Source: Archilochus colubris (Eukaryota; Chordata; Aves; Apodiformes; Trochilidae). Taken from it: a DNA stretch of 64,000 nt. The notes beneath the pieces were generated by a model. The model did no database searches, had not been told where the DNA came from, and saw only the letters and a list, made by a program, of their open reading frames with translations. The stretch covers positions 174,027,480 to 174,091,479 of the forward strand of contig CM041083.1 in NCBI GenBank assembly GCA_023079485.1. The letters run 5' to 3'. Positions 35,946-45,650 of this stretch are shown here, piece after piece; the stretch's first letter is position 1; the number at the start of each line of letters is the position of its first letter. Position numbers and translations under genes: made by a program.

Positions 35946-38900
35946 AGCACCTCTGGCACCCATCAGAGAGGATGGGGCATCCCTGTGAGTCTGTGCCTCA
36001 ATGAACTGATCCCCAGCCCAGCAACAGGGAGATACTAGAGTGTCCATTTCCTTGCTGAGATTCCAAAAAGTTTTTTTTTAAATTTTGTTTGTTTGTTTTT
36101 TGTTGTTATTGCAAGCTGCTTCAGCAGCCAGCAAGGTTGGTAGCCACCAATGGAGCAGGGTGAAAGTGGGTGGCTTTTAGAGAGCCCCTGCTGATCTCTT
36201 TGCAGCTGCAGTATCATGTCAGTAAGATGTGGGTGGAAGCATCTGAACAGCCCCACCATTTTACCCCTTTGCACTTGATGCTTTTCTTGAACCTTGAACC
36301 CCCTCCTAAATCTCATCAGAGATCCCCACCTCTCTCTTGGATAAGAAGAGAACCCACCAAGCTGCCACCTGCCATACTCCTTCCTATTACTGATGATGTG
36401 GTGTGAGCTTGTCTGATCCTGGTTGAGATTCACTCTTTGGGGCTTGGCAGAAGCAAATGCAAAACTACTGGTTTCTCTTCTTTTCTCAGGCAAGTGTGTG
36501 GTGTGCCTCTGCCTTCAGGCAGAACCTGCCACTGGGACCTTGTGGGTTTCAGTTTCATCAGTATCTTCTCATGGGCCAGGCATAAGCAAGGTTTGCATTT
36601 GCAGCACCGGATCTCAAAGCATTGAAACTGTTAACTAACAGGCTTGCAACGGGCAGACATTTTTTTATACCCATTTTACACACAAGTAAGTAAAAGCACA
36701 GAGATACTTTGTATCACAAGGAGAAAGAATGTATAGCTGCCTGGGGTTGTCATCCTTCTGCTGTGGACATATACATCATGGACAGTATTTGTGCATTAGA
36801 AACCTTGCCTATAGAGCATTCTGCCCAAAACCTGCATTCTGTGATGTCTTAGTCACCAGCAGCATAGCACTGTATGCATATGTGTCAAAATATTACTATT
36901 ATTGTCTAACCACATGTCCACCTCTATAAGCCTATAGAGTAAAATGCATATAATACCATGCATATGCATTTGTGTAGCGTATGCATAATGCACTCATTTG
37001 TATGCAAATACATTTGTATATATATATAAATACCCTTTTCAAGCATGAATTGAACAATGGAAAAGATATGGTTGTTTTTAAAAGTAAACCTTTCTTCCAC
37101 AACAGTTTCTGTGCTGATTCTGGCTGTACATTATTTTTCTCATTGATGACAGGTAGCTATCAGTTTTCTGGAGAGACAAAGGAAAAGAAGATGAAATAGT
37201 TGTCAAGCATTGTATTGTACCATGCCATGAATTTTCCTTCCTACAGGCTGAAGAGAAACCAGTGAGTTATACCGTAACTGTCAGGCGTCCTGTTTTCAGT
37301 TTGCTGCTCAAACACAGTAAAATTATTTAATATACAAAGGCTATCATGCGAAGCTTTTCCTCCAGCAATATATCAAGGAAAACAAGAAATGAGAAACGTG
37401 CCTGAAAATGTCGAAACGTTGGCTGTAGGATGTGGGAGAGCATTGTAATAGATCATATTTACAACAAAACAGAAACCTAACACCCTGGAAAACACACACA
37501 CCACTTGAACTGTGTTTACTTCCAGGCACATTGGCCTTTGCATAGGGGTGGGCCGGGTGATTCAGCTGAATCTGAAACCTGATAAACTCTTGCCTTCTGT
37601 TTTTACCTCACAGCCAGAGATTGCACATGACATTAAAAACAGATATTGCTATGTAGACACCACCTTTGGTATTTAGCATATTGGTCCTGGTAAGAATCAT
37701 TTCTTGGGCATGTTGAACTTCAGTCTTTCACCTATGGCTGTGTGTACGTGACTGCAAGAAGGTATGTGTTCAAATGGAGTGTCTTGAGCCCAGATTGCGA
37801 GAGAACTGGGAGATGAGTTTGTGTCAAATATTTTCCTTAGTTTACCTTCCTCTTCTGTTTATAAAGTGTAGGAGCAGAGTGGGTTTCCCAGTGATGTCTG
37901 CCTCTTTTGAGCTCATTCTGTGAACACAGGTTTGTCCAAATGCTAAGTAACAGCCACACTTAATGGGAATTTGAGCTGCATTAGTCACACCAACCAGTAA
38001 AGTTGTATTATCTTTTATTAGACGGGAAAAATATGTGAGCCTTTCTGACATGGAATCTTGCACAAGGAAGTTTGAAATTAAATTCTGAATCCTTCAAATA
38101 ATGCAACTAAGAGTGGCTTCTGTAAAACTTTGCCCTGAATCTTAATTGTTTACATTTTTGCAGATGCTGAGAACAAATGAGGTATGAAGGACATCAAAGG
38201 AAGTTCTTCAAAAATACAGAGCAAATATTTTTACTAGCATTTAAAAAAACAAACCAAAACAACCAACACTTTTTTTTTTAAAACTAAATAATGTTTTTAT
38301 TTGTTTAACTAAATATTTATTGCTGCATTTCTTTTAAGCCAGTGTGGTCCAGGAGAAGGATGCAGCAGCTGCTGAGAGAGCTCTGCTTGTAGCAGCACAA
38401 CTGCACATGGCAGGTGGTGAGGAGCTGAAGATGTAGTTTAGTTGTTTGGGCAGCTCTTCTATCTCCAGCTATGTTTCCCCATCTCTTCTGGGAAGAAGGG
38501 TTGGGCTGCCTGGAGACTTTCTAAGAGCTAGAGCTGCATCATGTGTGAGGATATGTGAGTTCTTGACTCCAAAATACATCCAGTGAGGTGGGCAGGCTGC
38601 CAGCATTTACAGAGCTCTCCTGGCCCTAGTTTCAGCCATACAGATAAAAATCCAGAAGGGTCTTGGGACCATTCAGGATTTTCCCCATTGTCTAGCAGAA
38701 GGTGGAGCTGAGTCTAGGTAACTTCAAACCCCTCACCGACAAACACCCCAAAGTGAATGATTTAATTTTTTTTAAGCCTAAGGACTGGGGCTTGGTAGAA
38801 CTGGCTTCGAAGTCTGTCTCTGCAGTTCCTTCCTCTGTGTGGTCCTCTGCACATTATGTGAGTCCATGATGGCCCCAATTTCCCCTGTGTAAGACTAATC

Positions 38901-40178
38901 ATTTTGCCTTTCATTTTGCTGCCATCTCACTGCAGTGCCTGGGTAGCCTGTTGGCCCAGCCCAGGAGGGCTTCAGGTGCTAGTGTAAGTTGGATAACATG
39001 AAATTATGCAACATTTTGTGCCAAGCAAAGCTGAGTGCTACTTGCTTTGCTTGAGCAAGTCATTCCTTGAGATGAGCATCATCCTGCCCATCACTTCTGA
39101 CTTGTGCAGAGCAATCAGACACTTCAGGAGCCTTGAAAATCCAAGAAACATGATGGCAGGTGAAGCACTGATTCCATGTGCTCTAAAATTGGCTGGCCTG
39201 AAGGCAGCTGGCTGAAAATGAGCATGAACTACCCGGCCCAGGAGCCTGGCATCCTTGTACTCAGTGAGCTCCACTATATGGGGTAGTGAAGTCACCTATG
39301 GGGAGGAATGTGTTTCTCACCACTGGCTGGATAGAGACTCTAAATGTGATGCCCATCTCTCCCTTAGGCCAGCTGGACCTTGATCCATGTGAAACCGCTG
39401 CTGTGAGAGGCAGGAGGTGAAGGGCAGGATGGAAAGGAGGTGGGAGCAGTAGCACCATCAAATAATGGTTAGGGATTACCCGATCCATATATTCTGTGGT
39501 TTGTGTGGTTGCAGGGAGAGATACTCACTCCCAGGGGATAAATCACAGCAGTGAAGTTCAACTCCTGCTCCAGAATGTACTCTGGAGGGTCTCCAGGGCT
39601 GTATAGGAAGCCTCAGACTTTTAGGGAGAGCCTCAGGCACCTTGAACTCCCTCAGTCAGACAGAGTGAACACCCTGTCCACCTGAGACATGTCCAAAACC
39701 TGGACCTTCAGTGACCCTGATCTGGGAGGGGATGTGCTTGAGGTGCCACACCACTTCCCTGGCACCCCAGCTCCTCAGAAACACAGACTGCAACCCAAAA
39801 TCAATCCCTTCTGAGACATGTGGGAGGAAACTGGAGGTGCTGAACTCCCCCATCCTTCCTCAGAAAATAATCTTTCTCCCAGCTCTGATGATACCAGGCA
39901 CAAACTGGTATTTCATCCTTGCTTTTAGTTCTGTTAAAATGTTTGTAGTCTCTGCACACATATATGTAGAAAAGAGCTGTACACAGAGTATGAGTGTTTT
40001 CAACTCCATGTAATCTCCTGCTGAATTTGATCAACACCTCAGAAAGTGAATTGTACAGACAGTAGTAAAAAGACAGTACAGAATCTTTATTTTGGCTGCC
40101 TCAAACCCAGCATATGAATAGAAAGCTCTGCTTTAATCCAGGGATGATAAAAGGCAATCTTCAGGTCTTTAATTTGAA

Positions 40179-40217
40179 AAAAAAAAAAAAAAAGAGAGAA
40201 AAAAAAAGAAAAACACA
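40179..40217. repeat. A-rich low-complexity tract
   Basis: Long A run followed by GAGAG and A-rich sequence. Simple low complexity; no element attached to it is recognised. Confidence 0.75.
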
Positions 40218-42761
40218 AGTTGGTGCTGAGGATGATAGGAGATATTGTATTGTAGAAGAGTGGAAAGCGGGAGCAGGAGTAGGAGTAGAGAAATGAAAAG
40301 GTGGAGTGTAGGAGGAGGCCCGTGGGAGTAGAAAATGAATTGTGGTGCATCCATCAGCATTTCGGCATTGTGGGAGATGAGATAAACTTAACACTGTCAT
40401 TTGTAGAAGCAGTAAAATCTCTTGTACTGAGCCATCACTGTGCTGAGCTGTTTTAGGAGGTGCAAGCCCCCCTTCAGCAGTCAGATGGGAGGTTTAAATG
40501 ACAACACTGTGTCCTAAAGGGTGGTGAATGATGGGCTGTGCCAGGAGAGAGGTGCAAGTAGGGTTACAGTAAGCAGCTCCTTGTGTCCCCCATATGGTAT
40601 GTATCCTGCTTTGACTCTAAAATGGGTTGATTGGAAAGGATTCAACCCCCAAATTCTTACCATAGCCTCAATGGAGAGAAAAAAATCTTATGAGGAAAGC
40701 AGAGGATTGTGTATGCATGGACCAGGGCTTTACAGAAGGACTCACTCACCCAGGCAGTTCCACTGAGGTCAGAGCAGACTCAGTTACTCATGCCAGGAAA
40801 GTGCCCAGAATTGTCTCATCGGTCTCAGCCTTCCTCCAACCCTCTGCAGACCTGGGCCAGGATGCAGCAGTCAAAAGCCTGGTGGCAGGGGTAAGCTGAG
40901 TCACAGAGCCCTGCTTGCCAAGCAGATGCAGCTTTTTGAGGGCTCTGGTTTTATCCCTCTCTACCTCCCTGTCCCTCACCCTCACTCCAGTCTGCTGCCT
41001 GTATTCACTGCTAAGTGTTGAGCTGCAAGAACATCAGTGACATGGGGCACAAATGTGGCAAAGCCTCACCAAGAAGGTGAGGTTGGCGATAACAACACCA
41101 CAAGGGGCCAAGAAAGGGCAACACAACCATTATGCTGCAGAACAAGCCACGCTGAGTTACAAACACACCAGGGTTTCCTAAAATCCCCCAGCAGTAGCTT
41201 TCTTTCCAGTTTTTACATTGGCCTTTGATAAAGGAAAGCTATTTTTTTTCAACATCTGCATATACCAAAAGAAGTCAGAGAATAACATCTCTTACTTTTG
41301 TCAAAAAACCCTACAAAACCCAAAAGCAACAAACAAAAAAACAAGGAGTGCAAGATTAAATAAAAATCCTTAGAAGAAAGCCTGGGTAATGAATCCATTT
41401 CCTTTAGCAGGATGGGTGCCAGTCCAGCTCTTAGAATTTTTTTTCAGATGCCAAGGAAAGAAAAAGAAAACGTTGCAGTGTTCTCAGGCACTTCTTTTGT
41501 TTTGGCTCCCATTTAAACATGTCCATTTGCTGCCCGTCCCTGGCTGCTTCTCACCCTTATATAATCTCAGCTTCTCCAAGGCAGGGTGCTCTCCCTTACT
41601 GCAGGGCAACTACTGCAGCTGAGTTGTGTAACACTGCCGGATAAAGAGCTGTTCCAAGCTGAAACGTGGCATGCAAGTTATTAGGTTGAGCTGGGACTAT
41701 TTTTTTTTAAATTTTTTTTTCTGTAAATGGGGAAAAAAAATAAAAGAAAAAAGTTTTTCTAAAATCCGTGGGCTAAACAACAGAGATTTGTCAGTTGAAT
41801 CCTTTTCAGAATTTGGAAAACACAGAAATGACTTGAAGGCAAAGCAGCTCTGAAATTTGACGAGCAGCCAACCTATAATAAGGTATAATCACCTTTGGCA
41901 TTTGGGAAAAGAAACATGACAAAAACAGTGCTTTAAAATTTGATCAGTTACTATGCACAATGCATACATTGCACTAACTATATAGTTAGGTGTCATTGCA
42001 TGTCTTAAAAAGTGTTTTCATAGGAGACAGCATGTGTATGTAGAGGTATGATCTGTCACTAAATTATATGCTCTGGGCCTAAATCCAGTCTTATGCTCTC
42101 TCTGCTTCATTATTGTTACTCATTTTCAGAAAAGATTTTTATGAGAACAATGAACCATATTTAAATAACGTTAATGCTCTCTGCCTTGATTCAGGGAGGA
42201 GGGAAGAATAACAGGTTCTCTGGCTGAAAGGTAACAGTTACCCTGCTTCCGTGGTTCTTAATGCCATGGGTAGTCGTGTATTTGGTGACTTACCTGTCTG
42301 AAATACGTTTTTTAAACCACTCCTGCTACTGAAAACAAAACATTTTCTAAAAAGAAGGGTTTGACAGTCTGAATGAGGTATTGAATCAAGCCTCATCCCT
42401 GTGTTTCTCTAGCTTAACCAAGCGTCTTCCTTTTAATTTTAAACAGAACAACACTTCAGTGTTGCCTTGAATGTGTATCTCTAGATGTTTATGGGTTTGG
42501 GAGGCAGAGGTGGCACATTCTGTATCTGCTGCCTCTTTGGGAGAGGGGAGTGCAAGCCTTACTAGTTTGCGTGACCTTCGGGTTTGCCTGGAAAAAAGAT
42601 AAAGTGTGTTTATTAGTTGACCTAAAATGAAATTATCCCGAGTCCCCTTGCATGCCCACGGAATAAAACACCAGCTCACGGTATGAAAACACGCTCAGAC
42701 GAAGGGGTGATTTCTCACTCCGGGAGGCGCAGACACTTTCTGGCGAGAAGCCCGTCGAAGA

Positions 42762-42780
42762 GGGAAGGAGGGAGGGAGGG
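42762..42780 (+). promoter_or_regulatory. G-quadruplex-forming motif upstream of FOXO1
   Basis: Four GGG runs (42762, 42770, 42774 and 42778) with loops of 5, 1 and 1 bases fit the canonical G-quadruplex pattern. More GGA repeats follow. A regulatory role is inference only. Confidence 0.5.
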
Positions 42781-42859
42781 AAATCAGGAAGGAAGGAGGG
42801 AGGAAGGGCGGACAGCTGTCGCAGCCCCCGGTCCCGTCCCCCGACACGGGGGCAGCTAA

Positions 42860-42888
42860 CCCCCACCCCCCCACTCCCCCACACTCCC
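42860..42888 (-). promoter_or_regulatory. C-rich tract; G-quadruplex motif on the minus strand
   Basis: C runs of 5, 7, 5 and 3 are separated by A, ACT and ACACT, so the minus strand has a canonical G-quadruplex pattern and the + strand could form an i-motif. It lies about 0.85 kb before the FOXO1 start codon. Confidence 0.5.
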
Positions 42889-43340
42889 ACCCGGGGTGGT
42901 GCGGCAGCATCCCGCAGAGTCTCCGGCGGGAGCGAGGAGCAGCGGGGAGCCCCCACGCACCCGCCAGACTCCCCGCTGAACCCGAGGGATGTCCCCGCGC
43001 CCTCTCCAGTCCGCAGGGGCGGCCGGCACGGGGGCCGTCGGTTTGAACGAGAGGACCCGGTGAGCAGCGGCCAGGGCAGAAGCACCGGCGGGGTCGTTTT
43101 CCTTGGCCGCGCCCCGGCAGCTCGCAGTTACTTCTCTCGCACTCCGCGGCCGAAGGGCGCCGATTCCCCGGCGGGGCAAAGGCGCTTCGGCACCGCCCGC
43201 GCAGCCCCTCCGTGGAGCTGATCCCCGGGGCTGCGGGGGGTACTCCGGGCCGCCCGCCCCTTCTCACCCCGGAAAACAAAAACCACCCAGAAACAGCATG
43301 GGGGCACCGGCACCCTCCTGCCAAACCGGCCCCGCGGCGG

Positions 43341-43470
43341 GAGGCGGGAGGGCGGTGCGGTGCTGCCATTGGCGCGGCGGGGGCCGTCCCTCCCCGCCGG
43401 GAGGAGGAGGAGGAGGAGGAAGGCTGGAGGCGGGCCCGCGCGGGGCGGTCGCTCCAGTCGGTTCGCGCCG
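43341..43470 (+). promoter_or_regulatory. FOXO1: Likely FOXO1 core promoter region
   Basis: A TATA-less cluster of promoter-type motifs: GC boxes (GGCGGG at 43343-43348, GGGGCGG at 43442-43448), an inverted CCAAT box (ATTGG at 43368-43372) and an E2F-like TTCGCGCC at 43462-43469. A CCAAT box usually lies 60-100 bp before the start site, which would put transcription start at roughly 43430-43470 and give a 5' UTR of about 240-280 bases. Start sites further upstream are equally possible in a CpG-island promoter. E2F control of FOXO1 has been reported in mammals; that this site is used is inference. Confidence 0.45.
43401..43420 (+). repeat. (GAG)n trinucleotide run
   Basis: Six to seven uninterrupted GAG units in the putative FOXO1 promoter or 5' UTR. 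A short purine microsatellite. Confidence 0.85.
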
Positions 43471-43480
43471 GGCGGCCGGG

Positions 43481-43520
43481 TTGTTGGTGCTGCTGCTGTT
43501 GTTGCTGTCGTCGTCGCCGC
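43481..43520 (+). repeat. CTG/TTG/TCG trinucleotide-like run in the FOXO1 5' UTR
   Basis: Consecutive triplets of the form TTG, CTG, TCG and GCC make an imperfect trinucleotide repeat. It lies in the predicted 5' UTR, or in coding sequence if the upstream ATG at 43298 is used. Confidence 0.7.
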
Positions 43521-43631
43521 GGAGGGTAGGGAGCAGGGAGCCGGGCAGGAGTAGGGCGGTGGGGCCGGAACCTCCAAGGGGAATTGGCGGCCGGGCCGTC
43601 GGGGCCTCGCCGGTCCGCGGCCGGAGCCTGC

Positions 43632-43649
43632 ATGGAGTGGCGGCGCTGA
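43632..43649 (+). other. Short upstream ORF in the FOXO1 leader
   Basis: ATG at 43632 opens a five-codon frame (MEWRR) and stops at TGA 43647-43649, out of frame with FOXO1 and 56 bases before its ATG. It has G at +4 but a weak base (T) at -3. It could mildly reduce or regulate FOXO1 translation; that is inference. Confidence 0.4.
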
Positions 43650-43705
43650 GCTCAGCCGCCCCGTTGCTGCCGTCGTCGCCGCTGCGCTCCCGCCCCGGCC
43701 CCGCC

Positions 43706-44311
43706 ATGGCCGAGGCACCGCAGCTGGTGGACATCGACCCCGACTTCGAGCCTCTGCCGCGGCCTCGCTCCTGCACCTGGCCCCTGCCGCGGCCGGAGTT
43801 CAACCCCCCCAGTTCGGCCACTTCCAGCCCCGCGCCGTCGTGTGGCGGGCAGCCCGACGGGGCGACCAGTGCCGCGGCTGGGGCCAGTGCTGCTGCTTCG
43901 GGAGGGCTCAGCGCCGACTTCATCAGCAACCTCAGCCTGCTAGAGGAGAGCGAGGACTTCGCGCCGCTGCCCCCCGCCGCCGCCCCCCCGGAGGCGGCCG
44001 CCTGCCGCTGCGGGGACTTCCCGGCACCCGAGCCCGGCTGCCGTCTCCACCCGCCGGGACCGCCGCCGGTGCCGCCGGTACCGCCGCCCGTGGCCGGTCT
44101 GTCGCCGGGCCCCGTAGCCGGGCAGCCCCGCAAGAGCAGCTCGTCGCGGCGCAATGCCTGGGGCAACCTGTCCTACGCGGACCTCATCACCAAGGCCATC
44201 GAGAGCTCCCCCGAGAAGCGGCTCACCCTCTCCCAGATCTACGAGTGGATGGTCAAGAGCGTTCCTTACTTCAAGGATAAGGGAGACAGCAACAGCTCGG
44301 CCGGCTGGAAG
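43706..44311 (+). CDS. FOXO1: FOXO1 exon 1 coding part (forkhead box protein O1)
   Basis: Encodes the first 202 residues of FOXO1, a nuclear transcription factor that switches on gluconeogenic, stress and cell-cycle genes and is inactivated by insulin/AKT signalling. The start is the ATG in GCCATGG, giving [26 protein letters not shown] at residues 19-24 is the first AKT site, with Thr24 the phosphorylated residue that binds 14-3-3. Residues 25-147 are Ala/Pro/Ser-rich and poorly conserved except for the [17 protein letters not shown] block. [20 protein letters not shown] starts the forkhead domain, which runs from about residue 150 to K202 ([25 protein letters not shown]). The exon ends in phase 0 at AAG, followed by GTGAGG. 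Recognition helix H3, the nuclear localisation signal, the second and third AKT sites and the activation domain are in later exons outside the window. Human exon 1 encodes about 210 residues, so the length fits. Confidence 0.98.
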
Positions 44312-45625
44312 GTGAGGGGCGGGTGGTGGGGGACCCACCCGTCGGAGCCGGGGTCCTGGGAGGCTCCTTCGCGGAGCGGTGCTCGGCGCAGCACACGCTG
44401 CCGTCCGGGTGGGGATCTGTTTTCTCACGGGCTGCCCGCCGCGGAGCTCGCAGAGCTCCATACTATATTTTTTTCCTTAAATTTTACTGTTTTCACCCTT
44501 CCTAAGGAAAAAAAAAAACCAAAACCCAAACGTTTCTGCCCTCCCCCCAGTGGGGCGCAGGAGGGGCCGGGGCTGCCTCCCCCCCCCCGCCCTTGCTCTC
44601 CGCCTCCCCTCCGTTCCCCCGCCGAAAGCAAAAGTTCACGCCGTGTCACGGCGCCGTCCCCGGGCAAACCCCGGCGGGAACACCGTCGCCTTTGGCTCCC
44701 CTGGGGCTGCCGGGGGCCGGGGTTCAGCGCTCGTGTCGTGGCGGTGGCGGTCGGGCCCTGCCGGGGCACCGCCGCGTTCCCTGGGGCTGCCGGCCCGGGG
44801 GGGTGGGGGGTCCGTGCCAGCAGCCGGTCCAGCGCGGCGGGATTTGCCGTCAGGCGGCGGAGAGGGGGCAGAAGCAAACAGGGATGGGGAAAGAGCGAAG
44901 GCAGTACAAGGGTTGCAGAAATAACCGTGTGTTTAATGAGTAAGCCGCTGTATTTGTCCTGATGGCTTCGTTAAACTTGGGTTGCAGGAGCGTCTTTCTC
45001 CTGCTAAATAGTGGGACGGAGTTTTTCCTGCTGCAGCGCAGTCTCAGTAGCCGGAGCTGGCTGGTGGCTGGAACCTGTTGGCGTCGGGATTTGTGCTTAG
45101 CCCTGCGCAGGTCGGAACCCAGCGGCCGGTGCCGCTCAGAGCCAGTCCAGCGGCCTCGCCCGCAGCCCCGGGGCATCTCCTCGCCAGGTTCCCGGGCTGT
45201 CCGTGGGCACTCGGGCAGATGGCCCCGAGCCTGGCGTTGCTTGGCATGGGGCTGTGTGGCCACGCTAACCCTCGCCCACGGTGGCAGTGGCTGCGTGGGG
45301 CCCTTGGTACCCTCTCGCTCTTCATCTCTGTACCTGCCGAGCTCTTGAGGTGGCTGAAAACAAATCTTTCCGAGGCCTCTGTGGAGAAAGTGTCACCCAC
45401 CCATGCCCCTGCTCGCGGTAGAAGTAAGGGTGCGTAGTTTTGTGGCTCTGTTGTGTGGCGGCATTGCCAGAGTAAGCTTTTCTTTAGCCGTCTGGGGAAA
45501 GGCAGAGCCTCCTCCACCACACGAGGGATTCAGTGATGGTTTCAGTGTGTTCTGGTGTATCTGACTTAGTTACAGCTTGGGCCAGCTGAACTCTTTCCTT
45601 GACTTCCTGGTACCCATATTCTTTC

Positions 45626-45650
45626 TTTTTTTTTTTTTTTTTTTTTTTTT
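45626..45650. repeat. T25 homopolymer
   Basis: Uninterrupted T run in FOXO1 intron 1, followed by AATAAAATG. No associated element is recognised. Confidence 0.9.

Larger units (their letters stand above)
35469..42700. other. Intergenic DNA upstream of FOXO1
   Basis: About 7.2 kb without recognisable exons. It holds a pyrimidine-rich stretch (35745-35945), a cluster of ATGCAT/ATGCAAAT sites (36944-37009) and an A-rich tract (40179-40217). Being directly upstream of FOXO1 it may contain regulatory elements, but none can be identified with confidence. Confidence 0.5.
42700..45400. promoter_or_regulatory. FOXO1: FOXO1 CpG island
   Basis: Base composition changes sharply here, from AT-rich flanks to very GC- and CpG-rich sequence, centred on FOXO1 exon 1. 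A large CpG island over exon 1 is expected for FOXO1. Because stop codons are rare in such DNA, several long open frames appear on both strands (up to about 300 codons antisense). They have no motif support and are treated as composition artefacts. Edges are estimated by eye. Confidence 0.85.

Noticed and set aside
42633..44166. Long antisense open frames (about 150-312 codons) over the FOXO1 CpG island
   Set aside because: GC-rich DNA has few stop codons; the translations are low-complexity Pro/Arg/Gly/Ala and mirror the real FOXO1 exon. No conserved motif or splice support.
43103..44962. A 619-codon + strand open frame taken as one gene
   Set aside because: Its first codon is TTG, not ATG. 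The real FOXO1 coding part starts at 43706, and the frame runs past the exon donor at 44311 into intron sequence.
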